Below are positions 23,354 to 31,841 of a DNA stretch of 37,766 nt, piece after piece. The stretch covers positions 1 through 37,766 of the forward strand of contig JAMOUX010000018.1 of assembly GCA_027067855.1 (NCBI GenBank), written 5' to 3'. Both the position numbers and the translations under genes were made by a program. The DNA comes from Candidatus Fermentibacteraceae bacterium (GTDB lineage Bacteria > Fermentibacterota > Fermentibacteria > Fermentibacterales > JCC-6). The stretch's first letter is position 1. Each line of letters opens with the position of its first letter. The notes under the pieces are model-generated. The model was not told where the DNA came from, searched no databases, and saw only the letters and a program-made list of their open reading frames with translations.

Positions 23354-24628
23354 TTGGACACCATCCTGCTTGTTGAAGACAAGCGAGCCATGCGGGAGAT
23401 GCTGACCACGGCGCTGGAAGAGGACGGTTGGAGGGTTTGCGCGTTAAAAAACGGCGCAGAGGCCCTGAAGGCTCTGGAGGATTCCAAACCTTCACTGGTA
23501 TTGAGCGATATCTGTCTTCCCGGAGAAGTCAGCGGCATGGATGTACTCAGGAAGTCCAGGGAACTGAACCACTGGGTACCGGTGGTGCTCATGACGGCTT
23601 TCGGAACGGTGAACCTGGCGGTGGAGGCCATGAAGGAAGGAGCCAGGGACTTCATTACCAAGCCCTTCGACCTGGATGAATTGCTGGCGATGTTAAGAAG
23701 GTACTCACCGTTTTCGGAAACAAAACTGGTGGGGAAATCCCCTCTGCTTAAGGCTACTTTGAAAAGAGCCTGCAAGGGGGCTGCTACGGACATGAACATT
23801 CTGCTCCTGGGGGAGAGCGGTACCGGCAAGGAATTGCTTGCTAAGATGATATACAGGGAAAGTACCAGGTCGGACGGTCCCTTCGTGCCGGTGAATTGCG
23901 CGGCCATTCCCCCGAATCTCATGGAGAGCGAGTTGTTCGGAACGGAGAAAGGGGCGTACACCGGGGCTGACCGCACCAGACCGGGGAGGTTCGAATACGC
24001 AAAAGGGGGTACGATATTTCTGGACGAGGTGGGGGACCTGGATGTGTCGCTGCAGGGCAAACTCCTCAGGGTACTCCAGGAAAAGGAATATACCCGCGTG
24101 GGCGGCAACGAGATATTTCATACCGACGCCAGGATCATCTCGGCCAGCAACAAGGATCTGGAACGGGAGACGCAGGAGGGAAGATTCAGGGAGGATCTCT
24201 ATTTCAGGATCGGCGAGTTTCCCATCCGTATTCCTCCCCTGAGAGACAGGAAGGAAGATATACCGCTTCTTGCACGCCATTTTCTTGATGGGGCGGGTTA
24301 CAGGCACCTGGAGTTTTCGGATGCCGCCCTGGAAAAATTACTCTCCTACCACTGGCCCGGAAACGTTCGGCAACTCAGGAGCATAGTACTCAGGGCCGCG
24401 GCGCTGGAGGAAAGTGACACCCTGAAACCCGGGAATCTCGAGATAGAAAAGGCTGCACCCGGGGGTTCCGGATTGCTGGAGGAATCGGCAAGGGCTGCCA
24501 GGAGCAGGGAGATATCCCTGATAAGGGATGCCCTCGGGAAAACCGATGGTAACAAGAAAAAAGCCGCCGAGATACTGAAAGTCAGCTACCGGACGCTTCT
24601 TTCGAGGATAAAAGAACTCGGTATATAA
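23354..24628 (+). CDS. NtrC-family sigma-54-dependent response regulator
   Basis: 424 residues from a TTG preceded by GGAGG at 9 bases. Receiver domain with phospho-acceptor D52 and 'KPF' switch; AAA+ domain with Walker A GESGTGKE (153-160), 'GTIFLDEVGDL' (Walker B) and 'GRFREDLYFRI'. The sigma-54 contact loop is GAYTGA (200-205), a Tyr variant of GAFTGA also found in other activators. The C-terminus is a Fis-type helix-turn-helix ('GNKKKAAEILKVSYRTLLSRI'). It should activate sigma-54 promoters when phosphorylated by the kinase upstream. No -24/-12 promoter was recognised with confidence in the window. Confidence 0.95.
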   Translation: MDTILLVEDKRAMREMLTTALEEDGWRVCALKNGAEALKALEDSKPSLVLSDICLPGEVSGMDVLRKSRELNHWVPVVLMTAFGTVNLAVEAMKEGARDFITKPFDLDELLAMLRRYSPFSETKLVGKSPLLKATLKRACKGAATDMNILLLGESGTGKELLAKMIYRESTRSDGPFVPVNCAAIPPNLMESELFGTEKGAYTGADRTRPGRFEYAKGGTIFLDEVGDLDVSLQGKLLRVLQEKEYTRVGGNEIFHTDARIISASNKDLERETQEGRFREDLYFRIGEFPIRIPPLRDRKEDIPLLARHFLDGAGYRHLEFSDAALEKLLSYHWPGNVRQLRSIVLRAAALEESDTLKPGNLEIEKAAPGGSGLLEESARAARSREISLIRDALGKTDGNKKKAAEILKVSYRTLLSRIKELGI

Positions 24629-24650
24629 CCCCGGCGAGGACTTTCACGTG

Positions 24651-24679
24651 TTGTGTTCCGGGACTCCGCCAAGTATAAT
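24651..24679 (+). promoter_or_regulatory. Likely promoter upstream of gatE
   Basis: TTGTGT (24651-24656), a spacer of exactly 17 bases, and a perfect TATAAT (24674-24679). Transcription would begin near 24686, about 75 bases before the gatE start. The -35 box is weak and the -10 box is ideal. Confidence 0.55.
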
Positions 24680-24707
24680 CCAACCTAATTTGCGGCTCTG
24701 CCAAAGC

Positions 24708-24726
24708 GCCCGTTCCCGGGCTTTTT
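24708..24726 (+). terminator. Terminator-like hairpin in the gatE leader
   Basis: GCCCG (24708-24712) pairs with CGGGC (24717-24721) around TTCC and is followed by TTTTT. It may end the ntrBC transcript. However, it lies downstream of the TATAAT box at 24674, so transcripts from that promoter would meet it within ~40 bases, which makes attenuation of gatED possible. Confidence 0.6.
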
Positions 24727-24759
24727 CATGGATTCGTTCCGAAAGGAGTCCCATCGACC

Positions 24760-26694
24760 GTGATAAGGAAAATGGGTGACGTAACGCCGGAAGATTACCT
24801 CGAAATAGGCTTGAAGAGCGGGCTGGAAATACACCAGCAGCTGGACACGGAACGGAAGCTGTTCTGCAGGTGTCCGGTCCTTCCATACTCGGACGAGTAC
24901 GACGGAACCATCCTTCGCCACATGAGGCCTACGCTTTCGGAGCTGGGCGAGTACGACGGTACGGCCCTGATGGAATTCAAGACCAGGAAAAACATAATCT
25001 ACAGGATCAACAGGAAGACGATCTGCACATACGAAATAGATGATACGCCGCCCTTCGAACTAAACAGGCAGGCATTGGAAATAGCGCTGGAGATAACGAT
25101 GCTCCTGAATTGTAAACTGGTAAGCGAAATACACATCCAGCGCAAGCAGTACCTGGACGGTTCCATTCCTGCGGGGTTCCAGAGAACGACGATACTGGGT
25201 GTGGATGGGTGGATTCCTTTCCGGGGAAGAAAGATAGACATAGTTCAGTTGGGCCTGGAAGAGGACGCCTGCAGAGAAGTGAGCGACCGGGGGCATGAAA
25301 GAGTGTATCTTACCGACAGGTTGGGCATGCCGCTGATAGAAACGGTGACGGCACCCCAGATGAGAACCCCGCAGGAAGTTGCGGCGGTGGCGAATACCCT
25401 GAGGAATCTGGCGAGAGCCTCGGGCAAAGTAAGAACAGGTATAGGTGCGGCCCGCCAGGACGTAAACGTATCCGTAAAAGGCGGCAGGAGAGTGGAAATC
25501 AAGGGGGTATCCAGGATCCACGATATCCCGATGCTTGTTCATAATGAAGCTTTCAGGCAGGTTTCGCTTCTGGAAATAAGAGACGAACTGCTTGCAAGGG
25601 GAATGGGGCCGGAAGATTTCGAATACACGGTGAAAGATATCACGGAACTCCTTCGGAATGCATCCTTCGAACCCTTGGCATCTGCTCCGGGAAAAGATTT
25701 CCAGGTCCGGGCGGTGCTTTTGAGGGGATATGCCGGCATACTTTCCGTGCCCCTTCAACCCGGCAGAACTTTCGCCGACGAGATTTCCGACAGAGTCAGG
25801 GTCATCGCCTGCCTCGACGTTCTGCCGAACATCCTGTACGACGATATGACCGGCGGAGAAGGTCTTTCCGCCGGGAAATGGAGCGAGGTGCGAAAAGCGG
25901 TTGCGGCGGGTGACGGCGATGCCGTGGTGTTGGTATGGGGACCGATGGAGGATCTGGAAACCGCCGTGGAGGAAATAGCGATAAGAGCCGGAGAAGCGAT
26001 GGATGGTGTTCCTCACGAGACCCGCCAGGCTTTTCCCGATGGAACCACCGGTTTCGAAAGAATACTTCCGGGACCCGACAGGATGTATCCCGATACCGAC
26101 CTGCCCCCCCTGGCGATAAGTGACGCACTGATAAAGAAGATACGTTCCGGTTTACCGGAGAGGCCGTGGGAAAGGGAGAAACGGTACCTGGAGGCCGGAG
26201 TTCCCGAAGAATCGGCGCACAATCTGAGCATTTCGCCCGGGAGGTTCGCTTTCGATTCCGCCATGAAGGATACGGATTATCCGCCCAGGCGGCTGGCCCA
26301 TTTCTTCCTGAGTGTCCTGGGGCACTTAAAGGCCAAGTACCCGGAAGCTTCGCCCGGGTACGATACCGTCCTGAAAGTACTGAAATCCTGTTCCGAAAAC
26401 GGTCTGCCTCTGGAAGCCGCGGAAGCGGTGCTGGTCGGGGCGGCAATCGGAGACGTGCGGAATCCGGAAGAATTCATCTCCGGCTTCAGGCTGCCCGGTA
26501 AAACCGATGTCGAGGAAACGGCGGAAAAGATAATGAAGGAAGTCGACCTCGACGGCATGATGCCGGACCGGGCCGTGCGTTACGTCACGGGGCTGGTCAG
26601 GAAAAGACTGGGTGGAATACCCGGAGGGATCCAGGTGATGGAGACGGTTGCCGCTATCATTGAATCGCCGGGACGCGGAGAAGAGGAGAACTGA
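24760..26694 (+). CDS. gatE: Archaeal-type Glu-tRNA(Gln) amidotransferase subunit E
   Basis: 644 residues from a GTG with AAAGGAG 11 bases upstream; ATG 24772 is an alternative. The N-terminus 'DYLEIGLKSGLEIHQQLDT' followed by 'KLFCRCP' is characteristic of GatE and differs from bacterial GatB. 'EIHIQRKQYLDGSIPAGFQRT' continues the kinase-like cradle. The middle part ('AVLLRGYAGILSVPL', 'GRTFADEISDRVRV') matches the AspRS-like insertion that GatB lacks. The C-terminus is helical like the YqeY tail. With GatD it amidates Glu-tRNA(Gln) to Gln-tRNA(Gln) using ammonia from Gln or Asn. The system is regarded as archaeal. Only 2 bases separate it from gatD. Confidence 0.93.
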   Translation: MIRKMGDVTPEDYLEIGLKSGLEIHQQLDTERKLFCRCPVLPYSDEYDGTILRHMRPTLSELGEYDGTALMEFKTRKNIIYRINRKTICTYEIDDTPPFELNRQALEIALEITMLLNCKLVSEIHIQRKQYLDGSIPAGFQRTTILGVDGWIPFRGRKIDIVQLGLEEDACREVSDRGHERVYLTDRLGMPLIETVTAPQMRTPQEVAAVANTLRNLARASGKVRTGIGAARQDVNVSVKGGRRVEIKGVSRIHDIPMLVHNEAFRQVSLLEIRDELLARGMGPEDFEYTVKDITELLRNASFEPLASAPGKDFQVRAVLLRGYAGILSVPLQPGRTFADEISDRVRVIACLDVLPNILYDDMTGGEGLSAGKWSEVRKAVAAGDGDAVVLVWGPMEDLETAVEEIAIRAGEAMDGVPHETRQAFPDGTTGFERILPGPDRMYPDTDLPPLAISDALIKKIRSGLPERPWEREKRYLEAGVPEESAHNLSISPGRFAFDSAMKDTDYPPRRLAHFFLSVLGHLKAKYPEASPGYDTVLKVLKSCSENGLPLEAAEAVLVGAAIGDVRNPEEFISGFRLPGKTDVEETAEKIMKEVDLDGMMPDRAVRYVTGLVRKRLGGIPGGIQVMETVAAIIESPGRGEEEN

Positions 26695-26696
26695 TC

Positions 26697-28088
26697 ATGT
26701 CCGCAACGGAAGAGAAATACAAGGGATACCGCGGCAAGAGTCTCGACTGCCTCAAAAGGTTCGATGTAGGCGTATGGTCGGATGTCACCATAGAATCCAC
26801 CAGGGGTACCTTCAGCGGTGTGATACTGCCGAGGTCGGAAACGGCGGATGACCAGCACGTGGTAATAAAGATCCATAACGGCTATAACGTGGGAATAGAC
26901 GTTGATACCATTAAATCCATGAAAGAACTCGGTAGAATAGAAGCTCATTATAAAATACCCGAGAAGGAATTTCCCTACGATCCGGCAAAACCCAACGTCA
27001 AGCTCTTCGGTACCGGCGGCACGATAGCATCCAGGTTGGATTACCGTACCGGTGCGGTGATTCCGGCTTTCTCTCCCGGGGAACTCTACGGTTCCGTGCC
27101 GGAACTTGCTGACATATGCAATCTCAAGACGGAGAAACTCTACGGGGTATTCAGCGAGAACATGGGGCCGGAGCAGTGGAAGGGAACCGCCGAGGCCATA
27201 GGCAGGGAAATAGAGAAAGGTGTCGATGGAATAGTCATAGGACACGGAACCGACACGATGCACCATACTGCGGCGATACTCTCCTTCATGGTTCAGAATT
27301 CCCCGGTACCCATAGTGATGGTGGGTTCCCAGCGCTCCAGCGACAGACCTTCCAGCGATGCGGCCCTGAACCTGATGAACGCCGTCTACACTGCGGCCGA
27401 GAGTGATATGGCAGAAGTCATGGTATGCATGTTCGGTCCCACCAGCGATGAGTACGGCCTGCTTCACAGGGGTACCAGGGTACGGAAGATGCATTCCTCT
27501 TACAGGTCGACTTTCAGAACCATAGGCGACATACCCCTTGCAATGGTGAGCAGGAGCGGGATAAGGATACTCAAGGAAGACTACAGTAAGCGTAGAAATG
27601 ACAAGAACGTAAAGATAAACACGGCATTCGATCCGCGGGTATCCATAGTGTACTACTATCCCAATATGCAGCCGGACATAATCGATTCGCTGGTGGACAA
27701 CGGCTACAAAGGAATAGTGATAGCCGGAACGGGTCTGGGGCACGTCAATAAACCCTTGTATCCCGCTCTCAGGCGGGCTTTCGAACACGGTGTCCATATC
27801 TACATGACGGTACAGACCTTGTGGGGCTACGTGCAGATGTTCGTGTACGACACGGGCAGGGATATTATGGACCTCGGAGTGGTGCCTGCCGCCAACATGT
27901 TGCCGGAAGTGGCCTACATGAAGTTATGCTGGGCTCTGGGTCAAACCCATGACCGGGAGGAGGTCAGGGAGATAATGTGCACTCCGATAGCTGGGGAAAT
28001 CACGGAGCGCGAGCCTCATAACGGCTACATAATCCTGCAGGGCGGCATCCCGGAAGTCGAAGAGTTCCTAAGTAAATACAACCGTTGA
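26697..28088 (+). CDS. gatD: Archaeal-type Glu-tRNA(Gln) amidotransferase subunit D
   Basis: 463 residues, longer than a plain asparaginase (~330) because of an N-terminal ~95-residue GatD domain ('VGVWSDVTIESTRGTFSGVI'). The asparaginase-like domain has the catalytic elements GTGGTIAS (T109) and GHGTDTM (T185, D186), and 'MVGSQRSSDRPSSDAALNL', the GatD version of this helix. It releases ammonia from Gln or Asn for GatE. All expected catalytic residues are present, so the pair should work. It is separated from gatE by 2 bases and followed by a strong terminator, so gatE-gatD is a self-contained unit with its own promoter candidate. Confidence 0.94.
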   Translation: MSATEEKYKGYRGKSLDCLKRFDVGVWSDVTIESTRGTFSGVILPRSETADDQHVVIKIHNGYNVGIDVDTIKSMKELGRIEAHYKIPEKEFPYDPAKPNVKLFGTGGTIASRLDYRTGAVIPAFSPGELYGSVPELADICNLKTEKLYGVFSENMGPEQWKGTAEAIGREIEKGVDGIVIGHGTDTMHHTAAILSFMVQNSPVPIVMVGSQRSSDRPSSDAALNLMNAVYTAAESDMAEVMVCMFGPTSDEYGLLHRGTRVRKMHSSYRSTFRTIGDIPLAMVSRSGIRILKEDYSKRRNDKNVKINTAFDPRVSIVYYYPNMQPDIIDSLVDNGYKGIVIAGTGLGHVNKPLYPALRRAFEHGVHIYMTVQTLWGYVQMFVYDTGRDIMDLGVVPAANMLPEVAYMKLCWALGQTHDREEVREIMCTPIAGEITEREPHNGYIILQGGIPEVEEFLSKYNR

Positions 28089-28146
28089 CCGAATGCGGTT
28101 GGAACCTTATTATTCGATCGTGATAAAATATACCGGTACCGGAAAG

Positions 28147-28193
28147 ACTGCTCGTGATATGCTATGCAAGCATGCTGAGAGCAGTGTTTTTTT
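28147..28193 (+). terminator. Rho-independent terminator after gatD
   Basis: ACTGCTC (28147-28153) pairs with GAGCAGT (28179-28185). An inner ATGCT/AGCAT stem closes the long loop, and seven T residues follow at 28187-28193. It lies 58 bases after the gatD stop. A possible weak promoter (TTGGAA near 28100 with TAAAAT about 19 bases on) sits between gatD and this hairpin. Confidence 0.82.
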
Positions 28194-28244
28194 CTTCGTG
28201 TTCATTAATTTGTCAAGAAACCGGATTCCCGGAAGGAGTGCCCG

Positions 28245-28787
28245 ATGAACATAGAGATCAGTGCAAGACATTTCGACCTCACCGACGCATTGGAGAACCA
28301 CGTAAAAAAGAAACTTAAAACCCTGAAAAAATTCTACGACGGTATCATGGACGTACACGTCATACTGGAGGTGAACGCGGGAATCGACAGGGTTCACATA
28401 CAGGTGCGCGGAAAACATGTGAAACTTGATGCTAAGGCCGAGGCCCACGACATATACCTCGCTTTCGACGACGCCTACGACAACATAGAGCACCAGGTGA
28501 GAAAGTTTAAAGACAAGAAACACAACCACAGAAAATCGCATTCTCAGGTCGACGACACGTTGAGTCTCTACGTACCGGCGGAAGAATCCGAATACGACAA
28601 GCCGGTTTTCATAGACGATACCCAGGTTTTTCCGAAACTCGGAACCGAGGAAGCGATAATGAAGTTCGAGATGGAGCCCTCCAACGATTTCATTTTTCAG
28701 AACGAGGAGACCGGCAGGCTCAGCGTGGTTTACGTCTCGGTGACCGGCAAAACCCAAGTAGTGGAACTCGTCAGGAAACAGAAATAG
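28245..28787 (+). CDS. hpf: Ribosome hibernation promoting factor, long form
   Basis: 180 residues with a strong AGGAG before the ATG. The N-terminal ~100 residues are the S30AE/YfiA fold ('MNIEISARHFDLTDALENHVKKKLKTL', 'DRVHIQVRGKHVKLDAKAEAHDIYLAFDDA'). After a linker, the C-terminal ~58 residues ('GTEEAIMKFEM.PSNDFIFQN', 'GRLSVVYVSVTG') are the dimerisation domain of long HPF proteins. Such proteins pair 70S ribosomes into inactive 100S dimers in slow growth. The gene starts a block with hprK, ptsH and ptsI; hpf next to PTS-regulatory genes is also known in Proteobacteria. Confidence 0.93.
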   Translation: MNIEISARHFDLTDALENHVKKKLKTLKKFYDGIMDVHVILEVNAGIDRVHIQVRGKHVKLDAKAEAHDIYLAFDDAYDNIEHQVRKFKDKKHNHRKSHSQVDDTLSLYVPAEESEYDKPVFIDDTQVFPKLGTEEAIMKFEMEPSNDFIFQNEETGRLSVVYVSVTGKTQVVELVRKQK

Positions 28788-28803
28788 CGGATCGGCTGAA
28801 AGA

Positions 28804-29814
28804 ATGGAGATTCCGTCCGGGGAAAACTTGACCGTAGGCATGCTCTATGAGTTAATGTGGGATAAACTGTGTCTGGAGTCAGTCAACGGATCTACCGGAC
28901 ACGACCGGAAAGTTCTTTCCCCCGACATAAGCAGGCCGGGCATGGCTCTCACGGGCTACCTGCACAAGTTTCTTCATGAGAGGATACAGATATTCGGAGA
29001 AACGGAGATATCGTACCTGCAATCCCTCTCGGAGCGGGAACGTGAAGAAGCGCTCCGAAATATTTTCAGATTTCCAGTATACTGTTGCATAGTCACTAAG
29101 GGCCTGGCTCCTCCCGGGCAGTTGGTGGAACTGTGCACCTCGAAATCGGCGGCCCTCTTTCGCTCCAGAAGAGATACCACGCCCCTGATTCACGACCTCT
29201 GCGGTTTCCTGGAAACGGTTTTCGCACCTTCCACCAACCTGTACGGAACCCTTGTGGAAGTTTACGGCGCCGGGTTGCTGTGTACGGGGAAGAGCGCCAT
29301 AGGTAAAAGCGAGGCGGTGCTGGGACTCATAGAGAGAGGTCACCATCTCATTGCCGACGACAGGGTTCACGTGAAAAAGATCGGTAACTCCCTCGTAGGT
29401 TCCGGGGATCCCGGCATGGCGCACCGAATGGAGATAAGGGGACTCGGCCTTGTTGACGTGTCCGCCTTCTACGGGATAAGGGCGGTCAAGTCCAGGCAAC
29501 AGATTCACCTGGAGGTGAATCTCAAGGAATGGTCCAGGGAAAACCAGGAATTCGATCGCACCGGGCTGTTCCAAAAAGTCAGCACGATATTGGATATACC
29601 GATACCGAAAATAGTCATCCCGGTTCTTCCCGGAAGGAACCTGACGCTTCTGCTGGAAGTGGCGGTCATGAATTACCTTTTGCTCCAGAACGGCAGGAAT
29701 GTCCCCGAGGAGGTCGAGAGGGAACTCATCGGAAGGATCCTTGCCAAGGAAAGCGGAACCGGTAACCCCAGGCACAGGCACACCGGAGGCGGAATTGAAG
29801 ACCGAAAGCACTAA
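28804..29814 (+). CDS. hprK: HPr kinase/phosphorylase
   Basis: 336 residues. The N-terminal half is the variable HprK domain ('DISRPGMALTGYLHKFLHERIQIFGETEISYL'). The kinase half has a P-loop GKSAIGKSE (162-170), where the common form is G.SGIGKSE, so Ala165 replaces Gly. 'HHLIADDRV' and the signature 'MEIRGLGLVDVSAFYGIRAV' follow. It phosphorylates HPr on Ser46 and can reverse this depending on metabolite levels. Its substrate gene ptsH overlaps its 3' end. The C-terminal ~20 residues are polar and probably disordered; they overlap the ptsH start. Confidence 0.94.
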   Translation: MEIPSGENLTVGMLYELMWDKLCLESVNGSTGHDRKVLSPDISRPGMALTGYLHKFLHERIQIFGETEISYLQSLSEREREEALRNIFRFPVYCCIVTKGLAPPGQLVELCTSKSAALFRSRRDTTPLIHDLCGFLETVFAPSTNLYGTLVEVYGAGLLCTGKSAIGKSEAVLGLIERGHHLIADDRVHVKKIGNSLVGSGDPGMAHRMEIRGLGLVDVSAFYGIRAVKSRQQIHLEVNLKEWSRENQEFDRTGLFQKVSTILDIPIPKIVIPVLPGRNLTLLLEVAVMNYLLLQNGRNVPEEVERELIGRILAKESGTGNPRHRHTGGGIEDRKH

Positions 29815-30061
29815 AGTAGTCAATAAGCTGGGGATACACGCAAGGCCGGCGGCCCAGATAGTGAAAACGGCTTCGAAATTCGATAGCGACATAGAGCTTA
29901 CCGTAGACGGAATCACAGTCAATGCGAAGAGCATCATGGGAGTCATGACTCTGGCGGCCTGCAGGGGAACCGAAGTAAGGGTGACCGCCAGGGGAAAAGA
30001 CGAGGATGAGGCCGTGGATGCCTTGATAAAACTCCTCGAAAGCGGTTTCGGAGAGGACTAG
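29795..30061 (+). CDS. ptsH: Phosphocarrier protein HPr
   Basis: 88 residues from a TTG at 29795 with GGAGG 6 bases upstream. This start places the active-site His exactly at residue 15 ('GIHARPA') and the HprK target Ser at residue 46 ('KSIMGVMTLA'), the canonical HPr numbering, which supports the choice over a longer frame. It takes phosphate from EI on His15 and can be phosphorylated on Ser46 by HprK. It overlaps the end of hprK by 20 bases and lies 3 bases before ptsI. Confidence 0.96.
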   Translation: MKTESTKVVNKLGIHARPAAQIVKTASKFDSDIELTVDGITVNAKSIMGVMTLAACRGTEVRVTARGKDEDEAVDALIKLLESGFGED

Positions 30062-30064
30062 GCT

Positions 30065-31834
30065 TTGAGTATAAGGTTGAATGGAGCTCCTGCTTCTCCG
30101 GGCGTGGCCATCGGCCCGGCGTTCCTTCTCGACGTCGAAGAAATACGTGTCGCGAAGAAGGAGATCCACAGCGAGGAAGAAGTAGAACGGGAACTCAAAA
30201 GATTTCACGATGCGCTGAACAAAACCAGGCGTGAACTCGAGACCATAGCCCGACGGGTGAGCGATGTCATAGAAGGCCGGCAACTCATAGAGGTGCACAT
30301 GCTTCTTCTCAATGATCCGTCGATGATAGCGGAGGTGGAGAGAAGGATAAGAACGGAGAAAGTATCCGCCGAGTACGCGGTAAGCCGCACACTGTATGAC
30401 GTCCTCGAGAGATTCGAGGACATGGAGGATCCTTATCTCAGGAGCAGATCGGCGGACATACGCGACGTGGGGCGAAGGGTGATAGCGAATCTTCTCGGTA
30501 CCGAGCGCGAAGCTTTGCTCAATATGAAGACTCCCGTGATACTGGTTTCCAACGATCTGGATCCGTCCCAGACCGCCGGACTATCCAGGAAGCAACTGCT
30601 TGGGATAGTGACTGATCTGGGAGGGGTGACTTCCCATACCGCCATACTTGCCAGGAGCCTGGGTATCCCGGCCGTCGTGGGACTGAAAAACGTGGCCGAA
30701 ATAGTGGTCCCCGGACAGACGGTAATAATAGACGGGATACACGGTAACGTAATCCTGGATCCCGATCCGGAAGAATTGGACTATTACACGAAACTCATGG
30801 AGCGGTACCAATCGGCGGAGAGGGAGATAGCCAGAAACGCGGACAAGGAAGCAGTGACTTCCGACGGCAGACCGGTGGAACTTTCGGCCAACATAGAATT
30901 CTCCCAGGAGGCCGACCAGGTCAGGAAATTCGGCGGCAGGGGCGTCGGTCTTTTCAGAACGGAATTTATAAAACTTATCGCTCCCGGGATGCATGATGAC
31001 GAGGAGATGCATTTCAGGGCTTATCGCCATGTCCTGGAGGTACTCGACCCTGATCCGGTCATAATAAGAACCCTGGATCTTGGAGGCGACAAGTTTCTTG
31101 AGGAGGTTCCCACCAGAGAGCGGAATCCCTTCCTGGGCTGGAGGGCCATAAGAATCTGCCTGGATAGGCCGCAGAATTTCATGATGCAGTTACGGGCGCT
31201 TCTCCGGGCGGCGAGGTTCGGCAACGCCAGGATAATGCTGCCGTTGATAACACACAGGGAACAGGTGCTACAGGTCGAACGTATGTTGAATACTCTTGCG
31301 GAAGAGCTGGATTCCTCCGGAATCGAGAGGGGTGAAATACCGCCCCTGGGAATAATGGTCGAAACTCCGGCGGCCGCGCTGGCGATAGACACACTCCTGC
31401 CGGTGACGGATTTCGTTTCCATAGGAACCAATGATCTCACTCAGTACACCCTTGCCGTGGACCGCGGAAGCCCATACGTATCCAAATTGTTCGATTCCTT
31501 CCATCCCGCGGTTGTGAGGCAACTGGAGTTGGTGATACGAAAGTGCAGGGAAGCGGGAACCTGGGTGGGAGTCTGCGGTCAAATGGCCGCGGAGCCCCTT
31601 GCCATACCATTATTGATAGGTTTCGGAGTCGATGAACTGAGTGTTGCGACTACGATGATTCCCGACGTGAAGGAGATGGTGCGGTCGTTGGATTCCAGGC
31701 GAGCCGAGGAACTGGCCGTAAAATCCCTGGAACTGGCTTCCGCCGAGGAGATACGCAGCCTGGTACTGAAATACGTGGAAAAAAGGTATCCCGAGATCAT
31801 ATTGGATGAGATTATCAGGAGCGGAGAGGAGTAG
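30065..31834 (+). CDS. ptsI: Phosphoenolpyruvate-protein phosphotransferase (PTS enzyme I)
   Basis: 589 residues from a TTG, close to the usual length of EI. The swivelling His domain has 'GGVTSHTAILARSLGIPAV' with H191. The PEP-binding barrel has 'GVGLFRTEFIKL', 'RTLDLGGDK', 'VSIGTNDLTQYTLAVDRG' and the active Cys C504 in 'GVCGQMAAEP'. It transfers phosphate from PEP to HPr. No sugar-specific EII genes are in the window, so the EI-HPr-HprK set may be mainly regulatory. It is co-directional with ptsH and runs to within 8 bases of the next gene. Confidence 0.96.
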   Translation: MSIRLNGAPASPGVAIGPAFLLDVEEIRVAKKEIHSEEEVERELKRFHDALNKTRRELETIARRVSDVIEGRQLIEVHMLLLNDPSMIAEVERRIRTEKVSAEYAVSRTLYDVLERFEDMEDPYLRSRSADIRDVGRRVIANLLGTEREALLNMKTPVILVSNDLDPSQTAGLSRKQLLGIVTDLGGVTSHTAILARSLGIPAVVGLKNVAEIVVPGQTVIIDGIHGNVILDPDPEELDYYTKLMERYQSAEREIARNADKEAVTSDGRPVELSANIEFSQEADQVRKFGGRGVGLFRTEFIKLIAPGMHDDEEMHFRAYRHVLEVLDPDPVIIRTLDLGGDKFLEEVPTRERNPFLGWRAIRICLDRPQNFMMQLRALLRAARFGNARIMLPLITHREQVLQVERMLNTLAEELDSSGIERGEIPPLGIMVETPAAALAIDTLLPVTDFVSIGTNDLTQYTLAVDRGSPYVSKLFDSFHPAVVRQLELVIRKCREAGTWVGVCGQMAAEPLAIPLLIGFGVDELSVATTMIPDVKEMVRSLDSRRAEELAVKSLELASAEEIRSLVLKYVEKRYPEIILDEIIRSGEE

Positions 31835-31841
31835 TACCGGC

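Noticed and set aside
25060-26016. 318-codon open frame antisense to gatE
   Set aside because: Shadow of the gatE reading frame; composition is Arg/His/Gly-rich and unlike any protein family, and it has no Shine-Dalgarno sequence.
26580-27797. 405-codon open frame antisense to gatD
   Set aside because: Mirrors the gatD codon pattern; rich in Tyr/His/Gly with no recognisable domain.
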